From Sphingobacteriaceae bacterium (GTDB taxonomy: Bacteria; Bacteroidota; Bacteroidia; Sphingobacteriales; Sphingobacteriaceae): a stretch of DNA of 64,000 nucleotides. Under the pieces are notes generated by a model. The model was not told where the DNA came from, did not search any database, and worked only from the letters and a program-made list of their open reading frames with translations. The stretch is from the NCBI GenBank assembly GCA_029266635.1, contig JAQSWM010000009.1, forward strand, positions 124,001 to 188,000. The letters run 5' to 3'. Numbering within the stretch: the stretch's first letter is position 1; each line of letters starts with the position of its first letter. Both the position numbers and the translations under genes were made by a program. Shown one piece after another: positions 16,956 through 27,015 of the stretch.

Positions 16956-19552
16956 AATGGCTGACCGCCGCCGCCGCCTTGTATTTCTTTTGCGAGTTCT
17001 CGTACGATGTTGCCTGCGTTAAGCCCTTTTTCTTTTACCAGGTTTTCACTGAGCATCACCGTGATGTTCGGCTTGCCATCAATATCCGCAGCCAGAACCA
17101 GGAACAAATCTGAGACAATGTCTTTGATGGAATAAGCTAGATTTTTTACAGCATCGGCGTTTGGCAATGACACTTTTTGTGCGATGAAGTTGATGCCATT
17201 GATCTGTTCAGCTTTGGCAGCGATCTCGTGCTTCATGCCTGCAGATTTCTCCAGGATGCTTTTCTCCAGTTCCTTTTTCAGGCGATTATTTTCCTCAAGC
17301 AGGCTTTCAACGCTCTTGCTGATGTCTTTTGGATTTTTAAGAACGCCTTTTAATTCATTCACCAGGCGGCTTTGTTCGCTGATATACTGCTCCGCCTTCT
17401 CGCCCGTTATCGCTTCGATCCGACGCACGCCCGCAGCAACGGCACTTTCAGAAATGATTTTAAAATACCCTATTTGCCCGGTCGCCTTTACGTGCGTTCC
17501 GCCGCAAAGTTCTTTAGAGAATTGATCATCAAAAGTGATCATTCGCACAAATTCGCCGTATTTTTCGCCAAACAAAGCAGTTACGCCAGAGCTGATAGCT
17601 TCCTGGTAAGGTACATTCCGCCGCTCTTTTAACTGGATGTTCTCACGGATTTTGCGGTTCACGATCGACTCAATTTGCGACAGTTCCTCGTCTGTTACTT
17701 TCGCGAAGTGCGAAAAGTCGAAACGCAGATAATCGGCATTAACCAAAGATCCTTTTTGGTTTACGTGCGAACCCACAACCTCTTTCAAAGCAGCATGAAG
17801 CAAGTGCGTTGCCGAGTGATTATTCTCAGTTGAGGTACGGTTTACTGGATTTACCACTGCCCAGAATGAACCACCCATCTCTTCGGGCAGCATGTCTGTG
17901 AAGTGGATAATGAGCCCATTTTCTTTCTTAGTATCGGTTATTTCAAACTCAAACAGGCGTGAAAAATCTTCCAGTTTTCCGGTATCGCCAACCTGCCCGC
18001 CGCTCTCTGCATAAAAAGGCGTGCGGTCTAAAACCAGTTGGTATTGTTCCTTCCCTTTTGCGTTTACCTTGCGATATTTCAGGATTCGGCATTCGGTTTC
18101 GAGTTCATCGTAGCCGACAAATTCGGTTTCGTCACCTTCGTTTACGGTTACCCAGTCGCCGGTGTCGATGGCAGTAGCGGCACGGGAGCGGGATTTTTGC
18201 TGTTGGAGGGCAGCATTAAAGCCGTCCATATCAATTAAAACGCCTCTCTCACGCAGAATTAGCTGAATCAAATCAACTGGAAAGCCATAAGTATCGTAAA
18301 GCTCAAACACTTCCGATCCAGAAATACCCTTTGATGCAACTTGTTTTCCTTTTCCATCAATTAGGAGGGGGTGTTCTCCATCGGCTTCTATTTTATCAAA
18401 TAATTTGTCAAGCCTAACTAGTCCACTTTCGAGCGTTCTCAAAAATGCTGCTTCCTCCTCCAACACCACCTTCTGCACAAAGTCCTGCTGCGCCTTCAGC
18501 TCAGGAAACACTCCATCAAACTGCTCAGCTAAAACAGTCACAAGTTTGTTTAAAAACGGCTCTTTGAAGTTCAAATATTGATAGGCATAACGCACTGCCC
18601 GGCGCAAAATCCGGCGGATAACGTAGCCTGCTTTATTGTTCGATGGCAATTGCCCGTCGGCGATACAGAAACTTATGGCACGGATGTGATCGGCCATAAC
18701 ACGCATGGCAATGTCTGTTTTCTCGTCCTGTCCGTAAGGGATCTTTGCGTGTGTAGATATAAACTGGATCAGCGGCTGGAAAACATCTGTATCATAATTA
18801 GAACTTTTCCCCTGAAGCACACGCACCAGGCGCTCCAGCCCCATTCCCGTGTCCACATGCTTAGCCGGCAAGGGTTGCAATGAACCATCCTTAAGCCTGT
18901 TAAACTGCATAAATACGTTATTCCAGATTTCAATAACCTGCGGATGATCGGCATTAACCAAGCTTTTACCTTCTACCTTTTCCCTTTCAGCTTTATCGCG
19001 GCAATCCACATGAATTTCTGAGCAAGGGCCACACGGACCGGTTTCGCCCATCTCCCAAAAATTGTCCTTTTTATTTCCGAGGATTATCCTGTCTTCATCC
19101 ACAAACTGCTTCCACAAATCGAATGCTTCCTGATCCATCGGCAAGCCCTCTTTCTCATCTCCCGCGAAGACGGAAACATATAACTGATCTTTAGGGATCT
19201 TATAAACGTCGGTAAGCAACTCCCAGCTCCAGGCAGCGGCTTCGGCTTTAAAATAATCGCCAAAGCTCCAGTTGCCAAGCATCTCAAACATGGTATGGTG
19301 ATAGGTATCTATGCCAACCTCTTCCAGATCATTATGCTTGCCCGACACACGAAGGCAGCGTTGCGTATCGGCAACCCGGGGATATTTTACAGGAGCTTCG
19401 CCCAAAAAAATATCCTTAAACTGGTTCATGCCAGCGTTGGTGAACATCAGCGTTGGGTCGTTCTTTACAACTATCGGTGCCGATGATACAATCTGATGTC
19501 CTTTGCTTTCAAAAAAATCTAAAAATGCTTTCCTGATCTCCTTTGTGGTCAT
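16880..19552 (-). CDS. alaS: Alanyl-tRNA synthetase
   Basis: 890 residues, the usual full length. The class II catalytic domain opens with IRKAFLDFFESKGHQ; the editing domain carries NHSATHLLHAAL (HxxxH zinc/water motif) and ELCGGTHVKATGQIG; the C-terminal part is a coiled-coil and the DHHA1 domain with GGGGQPFYATAGG. It charges tRNA-Ala and edits Ser/Gly mischarges. A perfect TAnnTTTG box lies only four bases before the ATG, so the mRNA is probably leaderless. Confidence 0.98.
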   Translation of the reverse strand: MTTKEIRKAFLDFFESKGHQIVSSAPIVVKNDPTLMFTNAGMNQFKDIFLGEAPVKYPRVADTQRCLRVSGKHNDLEEVGIDTYHHTMFEMLGNWSFGDYFKAEAAAWSWELLTDVYKIPKDQLYVSVFAGDEKEGLPMDQEAFDLWKQFVDEDRIILGNKKDNFWEMGETGPCGPCSEIHVDCRDKAEREKVEGKSLVNADHPQVIEIWNNVFMQFNRLKDGSLQPLPAKHVDTGMGLERLVRVLQGKSSNYDTDVFQPLIQFISTHAKIPYGQDEKTDIAMRVMADHIRAISFCIADGQLPSNNKAGYVIRRILRRAVRYAYQYLNFKEPFLNKLVTVLAEQFDGVFPELKAQQDFVQKVVLEEEAAFLRTLESGLVRLDKLFDKIEADGEHPLLIDGKGKQVASKGISGSEVFELYDTYGFPVDLIQLILRERGVLIDMDGFNAALQQQKSRSRAATAIDTGDWVTVNEGDETEFVGYDELETECRILKYRKVNAKGKEQYQLVLDRTPFYAESGGQVGDTGKLEDFSRLFEFEITDTKKENGLIIHFTDMLPEEMGGSFWAVVNPVNRTSTENNHSATHLLHAALKEVVGSHVNQKGSLVNADYLRFDFSHFAKVTDEELSQIESIVNRKIRENIQLKERRNVPYQEAISSGVTALFGEKYGEFVRMITFDDQFSKELCGGTHVKATGQIGYFKIISESAVAAGVRRIEAITGEKAEQYISEQSRLVNELKGVLKNPKDISKSVESLLEENNRLKKELEKSILEKSAGMKHEIAAKAEQINGINFIAQKVSLPNADAVKNLAYSIKDIVSDLFLVLAADIDGKPNITVMLSENLVKEKGLNAGNIVRELAKEIQGGGGGQPFYATAGGKDISGLERALEKATGFVG

Positions 19553-19556
19553 GGTG

Positions 19557-19564
19557 CAAAGTTA
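19557..19564 (-). promoter_or_regulatory. -7 box TAACTTTG of alaS
   Basis: Plus-strand CAAAGTTA is TAACTTTG on the minus strand and ends four bases before the alaS ATG (19552). This placement would give transcription start at or next to the start codon. Confidence 0.6.
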
Positions 19565-19616
19565 GTTAAGAGTTATGTTATGAGTTGTATGTTCTAAGTG
19601 ATAAGTTGTAAGTGGG
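19564..19616. repeat. Degenerate AGTT-type short tandem repeat
   Basis: Repeated variants of gagttatgt, gagttgtat, ctaagtgat and aagttgtaag lie between the divergent alaS and MerR genes. Similar degenerate heptamer-type stretches occur inside bioA (34760-34793) and after queA (43916-43951). Origin unknown. Confidence 0.5.
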
Positions 19617-19693
19617 CTTACAGCGAGAATTATCTCAATAAATTTGCCCCGCAGCCATATACCTTATACCTTTATCCTTATTCCTCAATTGCC

Positions 19694-20029
19694 ATGCCTT
19701 ACAAAGAACGCGACATAAACAAGCTTTACTACACCATGGGCGAAGTGACCGAGATGTTTGATGTAAACGCTTCGCAGATACGTTTTTATGAGAAGGAGTT
19801 TGATATTTTACAGCCGAAGAAAAATAAAAAGGGCAACCGGCTCTTCTCTCCCGAAGATATCGAAAACCTGAAAGCCATCTTTCATCTGGTAAAAGATAAA
19901 GGATTTACGCTCCAAGGCGCAAAAGAGCACCTGAAAGCAAATAAAAACGACGTAAAAGAAAACCAAAAGATCATTTCATCGTTGGAGAAGCTGAAGCAAT
20001 TCCTGCTTGAGGTTAAAGAACAACTTTAA
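19694..20029 (+). CDS. MerR-family transcriptional regulator
   Basis: 111 residues from the ATG at 19694 (MPYKERD); a longer frame from 19598 would run through the repeat region and is unlikely. A winged-helix MerR DNA-binding domain is clear: YYTMGEVTEMFDVNASQIRFYEKEF, then a wing KKGNRLFSPEDIENL. The C-terminal ~30 residues form a coiled coil. It has no effector-binding Cys residues. This single-domain form is common in Bacteroidota; its target is unknown. Confidence 0.88.
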   Translation: MPYKERDINKLYYTMGEVTEMFDVNASQIRFYEKEFDILQPKKNKKGNRLFSPEDIENLKAIFHLVKDKGFTLQGAKEHLKANKNDVKENQKIISSLEKLKQFLLEVKEQL

Positions 20030-20073
20030 ATGATCCCACACCCCCTTCCCGCTGCTGTTTATAACTGCGCCCC

Positions 20074-20964
20074 GTGAAAGTATTATTCGTACTCAACTCA
20101 AAGTCGGGCAAGGGCTCCGGAGAAAATCTTGAGAAACTAATTACCGATTCGGCTGCCGAAGCAGGATACGAATACCGCATTTACAAGATGCAGGGAGGCG
20201 ATGAAGAAGCAAATGTTCGCAAAGAACTCAATTTGTATTCGCCTGATACTGTTGCCTGCGCTGGTGGCGATGGCACGGTGAACATGATGGCATGCATACT
20301 GGCTCACACAGAAACCAAACTGCTAATCATCCCGGCAGGATCGGCCAATGGGATGGCTAAAGAGCTACAGATCGATTCCCGCTTTCCCGAAGCACTTTCC
20401 CTCCTAAAAACCGGCACAGCGCACAAGATAGACTTATTGAAGGTAAACGGGAAAATATGCATCCATCTGGCTGATGTGGGGCTAAACGCACGCATTGTGA
20501 AGCGTTTTGAACAGGATTCCCGCCGCGGGATTGCCACTTACGCTAAGTACCTCATCAACGAAGTATTCCTGATAAAGCATTATCGCTTTTACATCAAACA
20601 CGATGATAAAGAAAGCGTTCACAAAGCCGTATCCCTAACTTTTGCCAACGCATCAAAGTACGGAACAGGTGCCGTTATTAATCCTGATGGAAAGGTGGAC
20701 GATGGCGTCTTCGAACTCGTGGTGATTAAACCTTTCCCAAGAATACATCTGCTCTCCATCGCCTGGAAAATGTTTATTGGGCGGCTGAACAACTCTGAAT
20801 TTGTGGAAGTAATTTGCTGCAAGCAGGCACAGGTGCGGTGCGATAAAAAGACCACCCTGCAAATAGATGGAGAAGTGATTGGCAAGGTTAACAAAATAAA
20901 GATTGAGATGCTGCCCGGTGCGCTGACCATGATTGTGCCTCCGCAAATTGCCAGCGAAGACTAA
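20074..20964 (+). CDS. Diacylglycerol/lipid kinase family protein (YegS/BmrU type)
   Basis: 296 residues starting at GTG (20074). Motifs of the DAGK catalytic domain are present: NSKSGKGSGE at the start, the nucleotide-binding AGGDGTVN and PAGSANGMAKEL (usually GTxNdfA). It should phosphorylate diacylglycerol or a related lipid with ATP at the inner membrane. Its stop overlaps the stop of the convergent phosphoesterase gene by four bases. Confidence 0.9.
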   Translation: MKVLFVLNSKSGKGSGENLEKLITDSAAEAGYEYRIYKMQGGDEEANVRKELNLYSPDTVACAGGDGTVNMMACILAHTETKLLIIPAGSANGMAKELQIDSRFPEALSLLKTGTAHKIDLLKVNGKICIHLADVGLNARIVKRFEQDSRRGIATYAKYLINEVFLIKHYRFYIKHDDKESVHKAVSLTFANASKYGTGAVINPDGKVDDGVFELVVIKPFPRIHLLSIAWKMFIGRLNNSEFVEVICCKQAQVRCDKKTTLQIDGEVIGKVNKIKIEMLPGALTMIVPPQIASED

Positions 20965-22010
20965 ATAATCTGGCGTTCATAAGCCAGTATTCCCTTCGCG
21001 ATCTTGGGATCTATCACCCAGGCAGAGCTGAAAACTGAACCATCGTTCTCAAACCTCAGCTTGAAAAAACCTTTCGCTTTCATCCCAAAAAGAAGATGTT
21101 TGCCACCCTGCAACACGTATTTTAGTTTTGAGCCCGAACCGCTTACGATATAATGGTTCTTGTTTTTGTGGACATACTGTAGATTATGTTCATGACCGGC
21201 AGCGTAGATCAGGTTTGGATAGCGGGCAAAAAGCTCCTTCAACCTGCTCCTGAGATTTCGATATCGCGGATGCGACATATCTTCTTTAGCGCCCAGCCAT
21301 TTCCGGTAGAGCGGAAGCAAAGAGCCAATGATCGGAAGCGGAATGTAGGCGTCGGGATCGTAGAGGGTGAGCGGAAAGATGTGATGTTTGAGCTTAAACC
21401 TGCCGCCATGGATTGCGTAGCTATAAACAGGATGATGACCTATAACCAAAATGTGGCGGTTCTTGTTCTCTTCCAGATACTCCTCCAGTAAGTCGAAAAA
21501 ATCTTCCTCCGACTTAGCTCTGCAACCGAATTGCTTTCCTACAGGCCGTACGCCGCCCTGCATCCACCATTGTGTGTTAATGGCAACAATGGCCACGTGT
21601 GGCGTAACGTTTATCTCCGCCGGACCCGGACAGCCGTTTGACGGAAGAAAGATATTTCTGCCATCAAACAGCTTTTCAATATACTTTTCCTGCCGGATGA
21701 CGTACTCAATTCCATCATCTCTGCCTTTATTATAGTCGTGGTTTCCGGGAATAAAAATCAGCTTTCCGTGATAATCCTTGAAAGTGTCATGATAAGTCTG
21801 GAGTATCCCTTCCGCTCCCTTCCGAAGCAGGTGCCCTTCCTCCGGCAAGCCGCGGGGATAGACGTTATCTCCGAGGAAAACTACGGCAGATTGTTGATCG
21901 GGCTTAAGGTGAGCCTTTAAAGTTTCAAGTACCTGGTCGGGTCTGCCGTTTGCGATACTGCCGGTATCGCCGATTAGAAAAACTTCGTAAGGATGTTTCG
22001 GCTCAGGCAT
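20961..22010 (-). CDS. Metallophosphoesterase (calcineurin-like)
   Basis: 349 residues without a signal peptide. The five-block metallophosphoesterase signature is complete: GDTGS near residue 14, GDNVYPRG, GNHDYNKG, GHHPVYS and AGHEHNLQ, which bind two metal ions. It resembles purple acid phosphatase-like bacterial enzymes. The substrate is unknown. Confidence 0.88.
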   Translation of the reverse strand: MPEPKHPYEVFLIGDTGSIANGRPDQVLETLKAHLKPDQQSAVVFLGDNVYPRGLPEEGHLLRKGAEGILQTYHDTFKDYHGKLIFIPGNHDYNKGRDDGIEYVIRQEKYIEKLFDGRNIFLPSNGCPGPAEINVTPHVAIVAINTQWWMQGGVRPVGKQFGCRAKSEEDFFDLLEEYLEENKNRHILVIGHHPVYSYAIHGGRFKLKHHIFPLTLYDPDAYIPLPIIGSLLPLYRKWLGAKEDMSHPRYRNLRSRLKELFARYPNLIYAAGHEHNLQYVHKNKNHYIVSGSGSKLKYVLQGGKHLLFGMKAKGFFKLRFENDGSVFSSAWVIDPKIAKGILAYERQII

Positions 22011-22071
22011 GCAGTGCTCAGCGGATGGTTTAATCTGGAACAGACATGCAGCGTTTCTGTTTGGTATCGGC

Positions 22072-22848
22072 TCACCACGAGAGCTTCTCCCCTTTCAAAA
22101 AACCGCCGATTCCTCGTTTGAAATCTTCAGTTCTTCGGGCATTTGCATTGGCATGAACCGCAGTGTTTAATGCCTGTTGAAGCGGCTGATTTTCTATGTC
22201 TATTAACAGTTGCTTTGTTAATCTTATGGAGCCAGCCGAGGTGCCTTGGCACAGCTCTTCAGCATATACTTTTACTTTTTCTGCTATCTCAGATTTATCT
22301 GCAACGAAGTTAATAAGCCCGTAGCTGCCTGCCGTTTGCGCATTAATCAGGTTCCCGCTCAGCAGTAACTCCTTTGCTCTGCCCTCTCCTATTTTCCGCA
22401 CCAGAAACGCTGCAACCAACGCCGGGATAAACCCGATCTTCACTTCAGTATAGCCAAACTTTGCTTCGGGAACAGCAAACACAAAGTCGCAAACCGTAGC
22501 GAGCCCGCAGCCGCCCGCAATGGCATGTCCTTCCACCTGCGCTATGGTAATCTTAGAGTTGTTGTAAATGCTTGTAAAAAGCTCTTTGAGCCGTTCCGAG
22601 TCGGCAATATTTTCTTCGTGGGAATTATTTTGAAGCTGCTGAAGATAAGCCAGATCGGCGCCGGCGCTAAAAATACCACCTTCAGCCTTCAGCACGATAA
22701 CTTTAACTGCGTCATCATCCTCCGCTTGCTTATATCCACGGGTCAATTCAGTTATCAATTCGGGATTTAAGGCATTCCGCTTTTCAGGCCTGTTCAGCGT
22801 GATCCACGCAACCCGGTTTTCAACTTTATAAAGTACAAGATCGTCCAT
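22072..22848 (-). CDS. Enoyl-CoA hydratase/isomerase family protein
   Basis: 258 residues from the ATG at 22848 (MDDLVLYKVE); an in-frame ATG at 22869 would overlap comEC. Crotonase-fold marks: FSAGADLAYL (oxyanion hole), GHAIAGGCGLATVCDFVFA, and PEAKFGYTEVKIGF in the active-site region. The usual second catalytic Glu is replaced in this last segment by G-Y-T-E-V, so the precise reaction is open (hydration, isomerisation or hydrolysis of an acyl-CoA). It follows comEC by four bases on the same strand. Confidence 0.88.
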   Translation of the reverse strand: MDDLVLYKVENRVAWITLNRPEKRNALNPELITELTRGYKQAEDDDAVKVIVLKAEGGIFSAGADLAYLQQLQNNSHEENIADSERLKELFTSIYNNSKITIAQVEGHAIAGGCGLATVCDFVFAVPEAKFGYTEVKIGFIPALVAAFLVRKIGEGRAKELLLSGNLINAQTAGSYGLINFVADKSEIAEKVKVYAEELCQGTSAGSIRLTKQLLIDIENQPLQQALNTAVHANANARRTEDFKRGIGGFLKGEKLSW

Positions 22849-22852
22849 GTTA

Positions 22853-24958
22853 TTATTCAAGGTTTGCAATATACGCGGCGTTTTTCTTTAGCACATACAG
22901 TTTACATCCCAGAACAGCCGCTTCCTGTTGCCATTGATGTATTTTATAATCCGGGTTTGTGCCGTCCACAAAGGCAATGTTAAAATGCAGCCAACTGACG
23001 AGTTCTTTCAGCTTCAGCTTCGGATTTCTCCTGAGGAGCACAGCGTCTACAAATATCGGTTCAGAAAATTGTTTGTAGTTGAACGTGCTGTCACACATCA
23101 GCATTTTCCACTTTCTGAATTGCAGGAAGCTTCCATCGGCGAACATGCTTCCAGACGCAAAAGGCTTTCCGGGCGAAAAGGTTTGAACATTTTCGAACCC
23201 GTTCGATTCAAGGCACGGGCGGACCGAAAAAGCAAATGCATTGTCGCGGGGCTGGAGATCAGTTAAAACAGAAGCCGTTGCTCCATCCAAAAACCCGATC
23301 GCAGTATTTTTTCGGAGGCTGAAAAACACGATTTGCTTCTGCTGCAACTGACCGGTTCTTTTTAGTGATGTGCTGACAACGAGGATTAGTAAAATCGCCG
23401 CAGAGGCATAAAGAAGCCTTTTGTTGTTGTACAAAATGCCAAAAGCTATCAGGAAGAGGAAAACGTAGATGAGCAGGTAAAACCAGGTACTGATCCAAAT
23501 TCCGTGCAAATTGGCGTAGGGTAGATTTTCAATATAAAACAAGCCTTTGTTGGTGAAGATTATCGTTTTTTCGAGCAACCAACCGAGCGCCTCCTGCAAA
23601 GCATCGATTGGAAAAATGATAAATGCCAATCCCGCATACATGATGAGCGTTACAGGCAACAGAATGAAAAGGTTGCTTATAATGAAGTACAGGGGGAACT
23701 GGTGGAAGTAAAACATGCTGATGGGAAACGTGGCTGCCTGTGCGGAAAAAGACAGGCTCACATAGCTCCAAAGTTTATCTCCTGCCCGGTTTTTGATGTA
23801 GATCGCATGATAAATTTTCGGATAGAAATAGATGAGCCCAAGCACAGCCAGGTACGACAGCTGAAAACCCACGTCTACCAGGAAATACGGATTGTAGAAC
23901 AGCAACAGCACCGCCGATGCGGCAACAAGATTGTAGCCATTTGATCTTCGGTTGATCGCTTTTCCAAAAACGACAATGGTAAGCATTAGCGCCGCCCGGC
24001 ACACCGATGGAGAAAAGCCAGTTAAAATCGCATAAAACCAAATGAGAAAAATCATAAGCACCGCCCGAATCATTCGCAAAGCATTGCTTCTATTCATGAA
24101 TTTCAGAAAAAACATTAACACGGTGAATACAATCATCACATGCATTCCCGAAACAGAAAGCACATGCATTGTTCCGGTTTTTGAATAGGCATCCAGCACC
24201 TCTCTGCTCAAATCTGCACGATAACCTAAAATTAGTGTGGAAGCCACCGCAGCGGCATCTTTGTCGTGAATGTAACAGTTGAATTTGGCGACAAGCTTTT
24301 GCCGCAGCTGATATGAAAAACTAATGATCGGGTTGCCTGCATTACGTCTGATCAGTTGAATCTGGTCCTGCCGGATAAACGCCTGAAAATAGACGGCGTG
24401 GTTAGCCAGGAAGTTCTTGAAATCAAATTCGGCAGGATTATATGGAGGTTCTATTTCGTTATATTCAGGCGGAATCATCAGCACATCGCCATACTTGAAA
24501 TCTACAGCCTCGCTGGTATCAGCTTTCAGGGCGATGAGCAGCTTGCCGCTGGTGCGATAAAAATTCTTTCCACGAAAGCCCTGCACCACATCCGCTTCGA
24601 AGCGCAGAATATCGCCTGTAAGCTTTGGCTCAGAGACAATCTTCACGGCTAAAGCCTGATATTCTTTTCCGGCGAAGTTTAGCTTGTCAAACTTCTGGCT
24701 TTTATGAACTGTGGCAGCATAGCCGAGGAAAAACACTAAGCATTGGAACAACAATCCAGGCAGCCATCTGCGGTTATAAACTTTTAAATAATTGTATAGC
24801 AGCAATAAGATAGAAAGCCCTGCAAAGCAAGCAACTGCGATTATCTCTGCCATGCTGAATGCCAGAGGCGACGCATAGAACAAAGCGAGTGCAATACCGC
24901 ACAAAAGCGGGATTAATATCCGGACAAATGGGATTTCGCCTTTAATGATCTCGTTCAT
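22853..24958 (-). CDS. ComEC/Rec2-family DNA-uptake channel
   Basis: 701 residues. Two or three N-terminal helices precede a soluble DUF4131 region (about 100-200), then comes the competence domain with the signature LSVSGMHVMIVF and GFSPSVCRAALML, within some ten membrane helices. The ~170-residue C-terminal part lacks the HxHxDH metallo-beta-lactamase motif of ComEC from Firmicutes and seems a degenerate remnant. It forms the inner-membrane pore for single-stranded DNA entry in naturally competent bacteria. Its start overlaps by one base the end of a helix-hairpin-helix outer-membrane protein gene. Confidence 0.9.
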   Translation of the reverse strand: MNEIIKGEIPFVRILIPLLCGIALALFYASPLAFSMAEIIAVACFAGLSILLLLYNYLKVYNRRWLPGLLFQCLVFFLGYAATVHKSQKFDKLNFAGKEYQALAVKIVSEPKLTGDILRFEADVVQGFRGKNFYRTSGKLLIALKADTSEAVDFKYGDVLMIPPEYNEIEPPYNPAEFDFKNFLANHAVYFQAFIRQDQIQLIRRNAGNPIISFSYQLRQKLVAKFNCYIHDKDAAAVASTLILGYRADLSREVLDAYSKTGTMHVLSVSGMHVMIVFTVLMFFLKFMNRSNALRMIRAVLMIFLIWFYAILTGFSPSVCRAALMLTIVVFGKAINRRSNGYNLVAASAVLLLFYNPYFLVDVGFQLSYLAVLGLIYFYPKIYHAIYIKNRAGDKLWSYVSLSFSAQAATFPISMFYFHQFPLYFIISNLFILLPVTLIMYAGLAFIIFPIDALQEALGWLLEKTIIFTNKGLFYIENLPYANLHGIWISTWFYLLIYVFLFLIAFGILYNNKRLLYASAAILLILVVSTSLKRTGQLQQKQIVFFSLRKNTAIGFLDGATASVLTDLQPRDNAFAFSVRPCLESNGFENVQTFSPGKPFASGSMFADGSFLQFRKWKMLMCDSTFNYKQFSEPIFVDAVLLRRNPKLKLKELVSWLHFNIAFVDGTNPDYKIHQWQQEAAVLGCKLYVLKKNAAYIANLE

Positions 24959-27015
24959 CAGAACTGGTAACGAAGCTGAATTTTAAAGTCCGATCGGACG
25001 CTGCCGTCAATCAGGTCAAGCCCGGAGCCGATGGTGTTTCTGTTGGTGTATTTGGTAACTGCATACCGCAGCCAAACATCCAGCCCACGCTTCAAAGTAT
25101 AGCGGCCATTTACGTAATATCGGAAGCCCTGATCCTGAAACCCAGGAATGGAATAGCTAAAAAGCACATCATTCTCGTATGCGTAGATCCGTGAGCTGAA
25201 TGATGGCGTGTTGAAATAAGCCAGCCGCATATTGCCCGAGAACTTTGATACAGGCGGATTGTAAATTAAGTCCTGATAGACGAGTAAGCCAAACTCGTTA
25301 GTTTCTGTTTTTTGATAATTAGAGACTTCGCCGCGAGTGCGAACCTGATAACTGTCATTTAATTTATAACTCAGCTCCGCACGGTAGTTGGCTTTTTCTA
25401 CATCTTCGAGGTAGTTGATCGTGTTATTGAGATCATCATTTTCCTGCTTATTCTTGAACTTGTAGCGAAGCGTTGCTTTCAGCTTCTTCTTGTACGAATA
25501 AGTTAGCTGCGAAAAGAATTCATATCCTTTTGAAGGAGCATCCACTCCGAACTTCAGCCAGGGGAATCTGAAAAAGTCAGCATAAGAGCTGATCTCGATC
25601 TGTGAAGTTGGATTTAGAATCAGCCCCGAGTAAAAGCCCTTTTCATTTACCGCATTGGTAGATTCGGCTATCGCCTGATTGAAAAAAGATTGGTAGTCAT
25701 TCTGATAATTTCGTTGAAGCAGCACCAGTGATGCCTTGGGCGATAAACTCGCGATAGCTCCGTTCAAATAGGCAAATCCACCATCGAGGCTGTGAGCGCC
25801 TTCACCGAAAAAGTAAAGATTCTTCCAGTTATAATCGTAGTAGACGCCAGTATTGGTCAGGCTTTTTCCTGCAAACTCATATTGGTTATAGGGAAGATTT
25901 CCGGGCTCAAAAGGGTGCCCGAAGTTCGTTTGATAAGCTATAGCACCTACGTTGAAGCGCTTTTCGGAATATTGAACCGCCATCCCATAAACCATTTGCG
26001 ACAATGAGCCTTTCTTGCTCACCTCGGATGCGGTGCGATGGAAGCCGGTTTCGCTCACGGAACTAACTTCTGTTTCATCAGTAATCAAAGCCGGATTGGT
26101 GTAAGAGGCATCCAAATCACGGTAGGATACAAACGGTGTTACATTAAACTTCTGCAGGTTAATAGTCGCAGCAAGCCCACGTAAAAACAGAGATTCGTTA
26201 GTGGATGAATATGGGCGCAGTCCGATGTTTTGCTTCGGCACCGTGGAAATGGCGGCTCCCTTCCCAAAACTCAATCCCGACCAGAGCGTTAGCCCCTGCC
26301 CAAATTGAAGAGCATAATCTCCGACTGCTATTTTGCTGATCTTCCCAACATTCCTGAAGAAAACGTTGCCCGAATAAAAATCGAAGCCGTAGCGCTGCCC
26401 TCCTGAAAAGAAAGCCTCTCCTGCATCCTTGTCCATCGTAAGCGATGCCGAAATATTTTGTCCGTAAGTGTACCGATATCGCAATAACAGCCGCTCCGGC
26501 GAGCCGAGGTAGTGAGATTTATCAGGATCATCGGGCGTATTAAAGCCCTGCTGATTTTCAATAAGCCGCCCGTACCTCAACATAAGGTCATTATGCCCCT
26601 TAGCCGCAAAATCTTTCAGGTTAGCATCTGCCAGGCTGTTTGAAGCAGAGATAGTGATGAAAGGGAGCAGCCGTTTTACCACCTCGGGATTAAAGCCGTC
26701 TATTGACTGAAGTTCAACCAACTCCAGCAGCGGACCGTTTTCGCTGATGTGCAGCAATAAGTTGTTGATCTGAGCTGGCGTTAAGAATACCAGTTCTTTT
26801 AATTGCGTGGCAGTAGCTTTATTAATATTGATTGGATTTCTGAGATAGTAGTTGAGCCGTTCCGCCAGTTCCGTATAATCGAAATACTCTCCGGCATCTT
26901 CCGCTACGGATTCAAGAATCTGTTCTATTACCTGATCTGTTTCCGTTTGTGCCTGAACATATCGCCCGCACAAAACCAGCATCCCGAACAAAAGAAACAG
27001 CCTTTTAAAACTCAT
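24958..27015 (-). CDS. Helix-hairpin-helix protein with C-terminal outer-membrane beta-barrel
   Basis: 685 residues. A signal peptide (GRYVQAQT) is followed by two or three helix-hairpin-helix units around residues 40-140: NPININKATATQLKEL..LTPAQI and ELVELQSIDGF..EVVKRLL, the same non-specific DNA-binding fold as ComEA. From about residue 150 to the end the sequence alternates polar and aromatic residues in beta hairpins, and it ends with ...LRYQF, the aromatic end of an outer-membrane barrel. The stop overlaps the start of comEC (TGATG-type junction). A role as outer-membrane DNA receptor or pore for ComEC is my inference. Confidence 0.8.
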   Translation of the reverse strand: MSFKRLFLLFGMLVLCGRYVQAQTETDQVIEQILESVAEDAGEYFDYTELAERLNYYLRNPININKATATQLKELVFLTPAQINNLLLHISENGPLLELVELQSIDGFNPEVVKRLLPFITISASNSLADANLKDFAAKGHNDLMLRYGRLIENQQGFNTPDDPDKSHYLGSPERLLLRYRYTYGQNISASLTMDKDAGEAFFSGGQRYGFDFYSGNVFFRNVGKISKIAVGDYALQFGQGLTLWSGLSFGKGAAISTVPKQNIGLRPYSSTNESLFLRGLAATINLQKFNVTPFVSYRDLDASYTNPALITDETEVSSVSETGFHRTASEVSKKGSLSQMVYGMAVQYSEKRFNVGAIAYQTNFGHPFEPGNLPYNQYEFAGKSLTNTGVYYDYNWKNLYFFGEGAHSLDGGFAYLNGAIASLSPKASLVLLQRNYQNDYQSFFNQAIAESTNAVNEKGFYSGLILNPTSQIEISSYADFFRFPWLKFGVDAPSKGYEFFSQLTYSYKKKLKATLRYKFKNKQENDDLNNTINYLEDVEKANYRAELSYKLNDSYQVRTRGEVSNYQKTETNEFGLLVYQDLIYNPPVSKFSGNMRLAYFNTPSFSSRIYAYENDVLFSYSIPGFQDQGFRYYVNGRYTLKRGLDVWLRYAVTKYTNRNTIGSGLDLIDGSVRSDFKIQLRYQF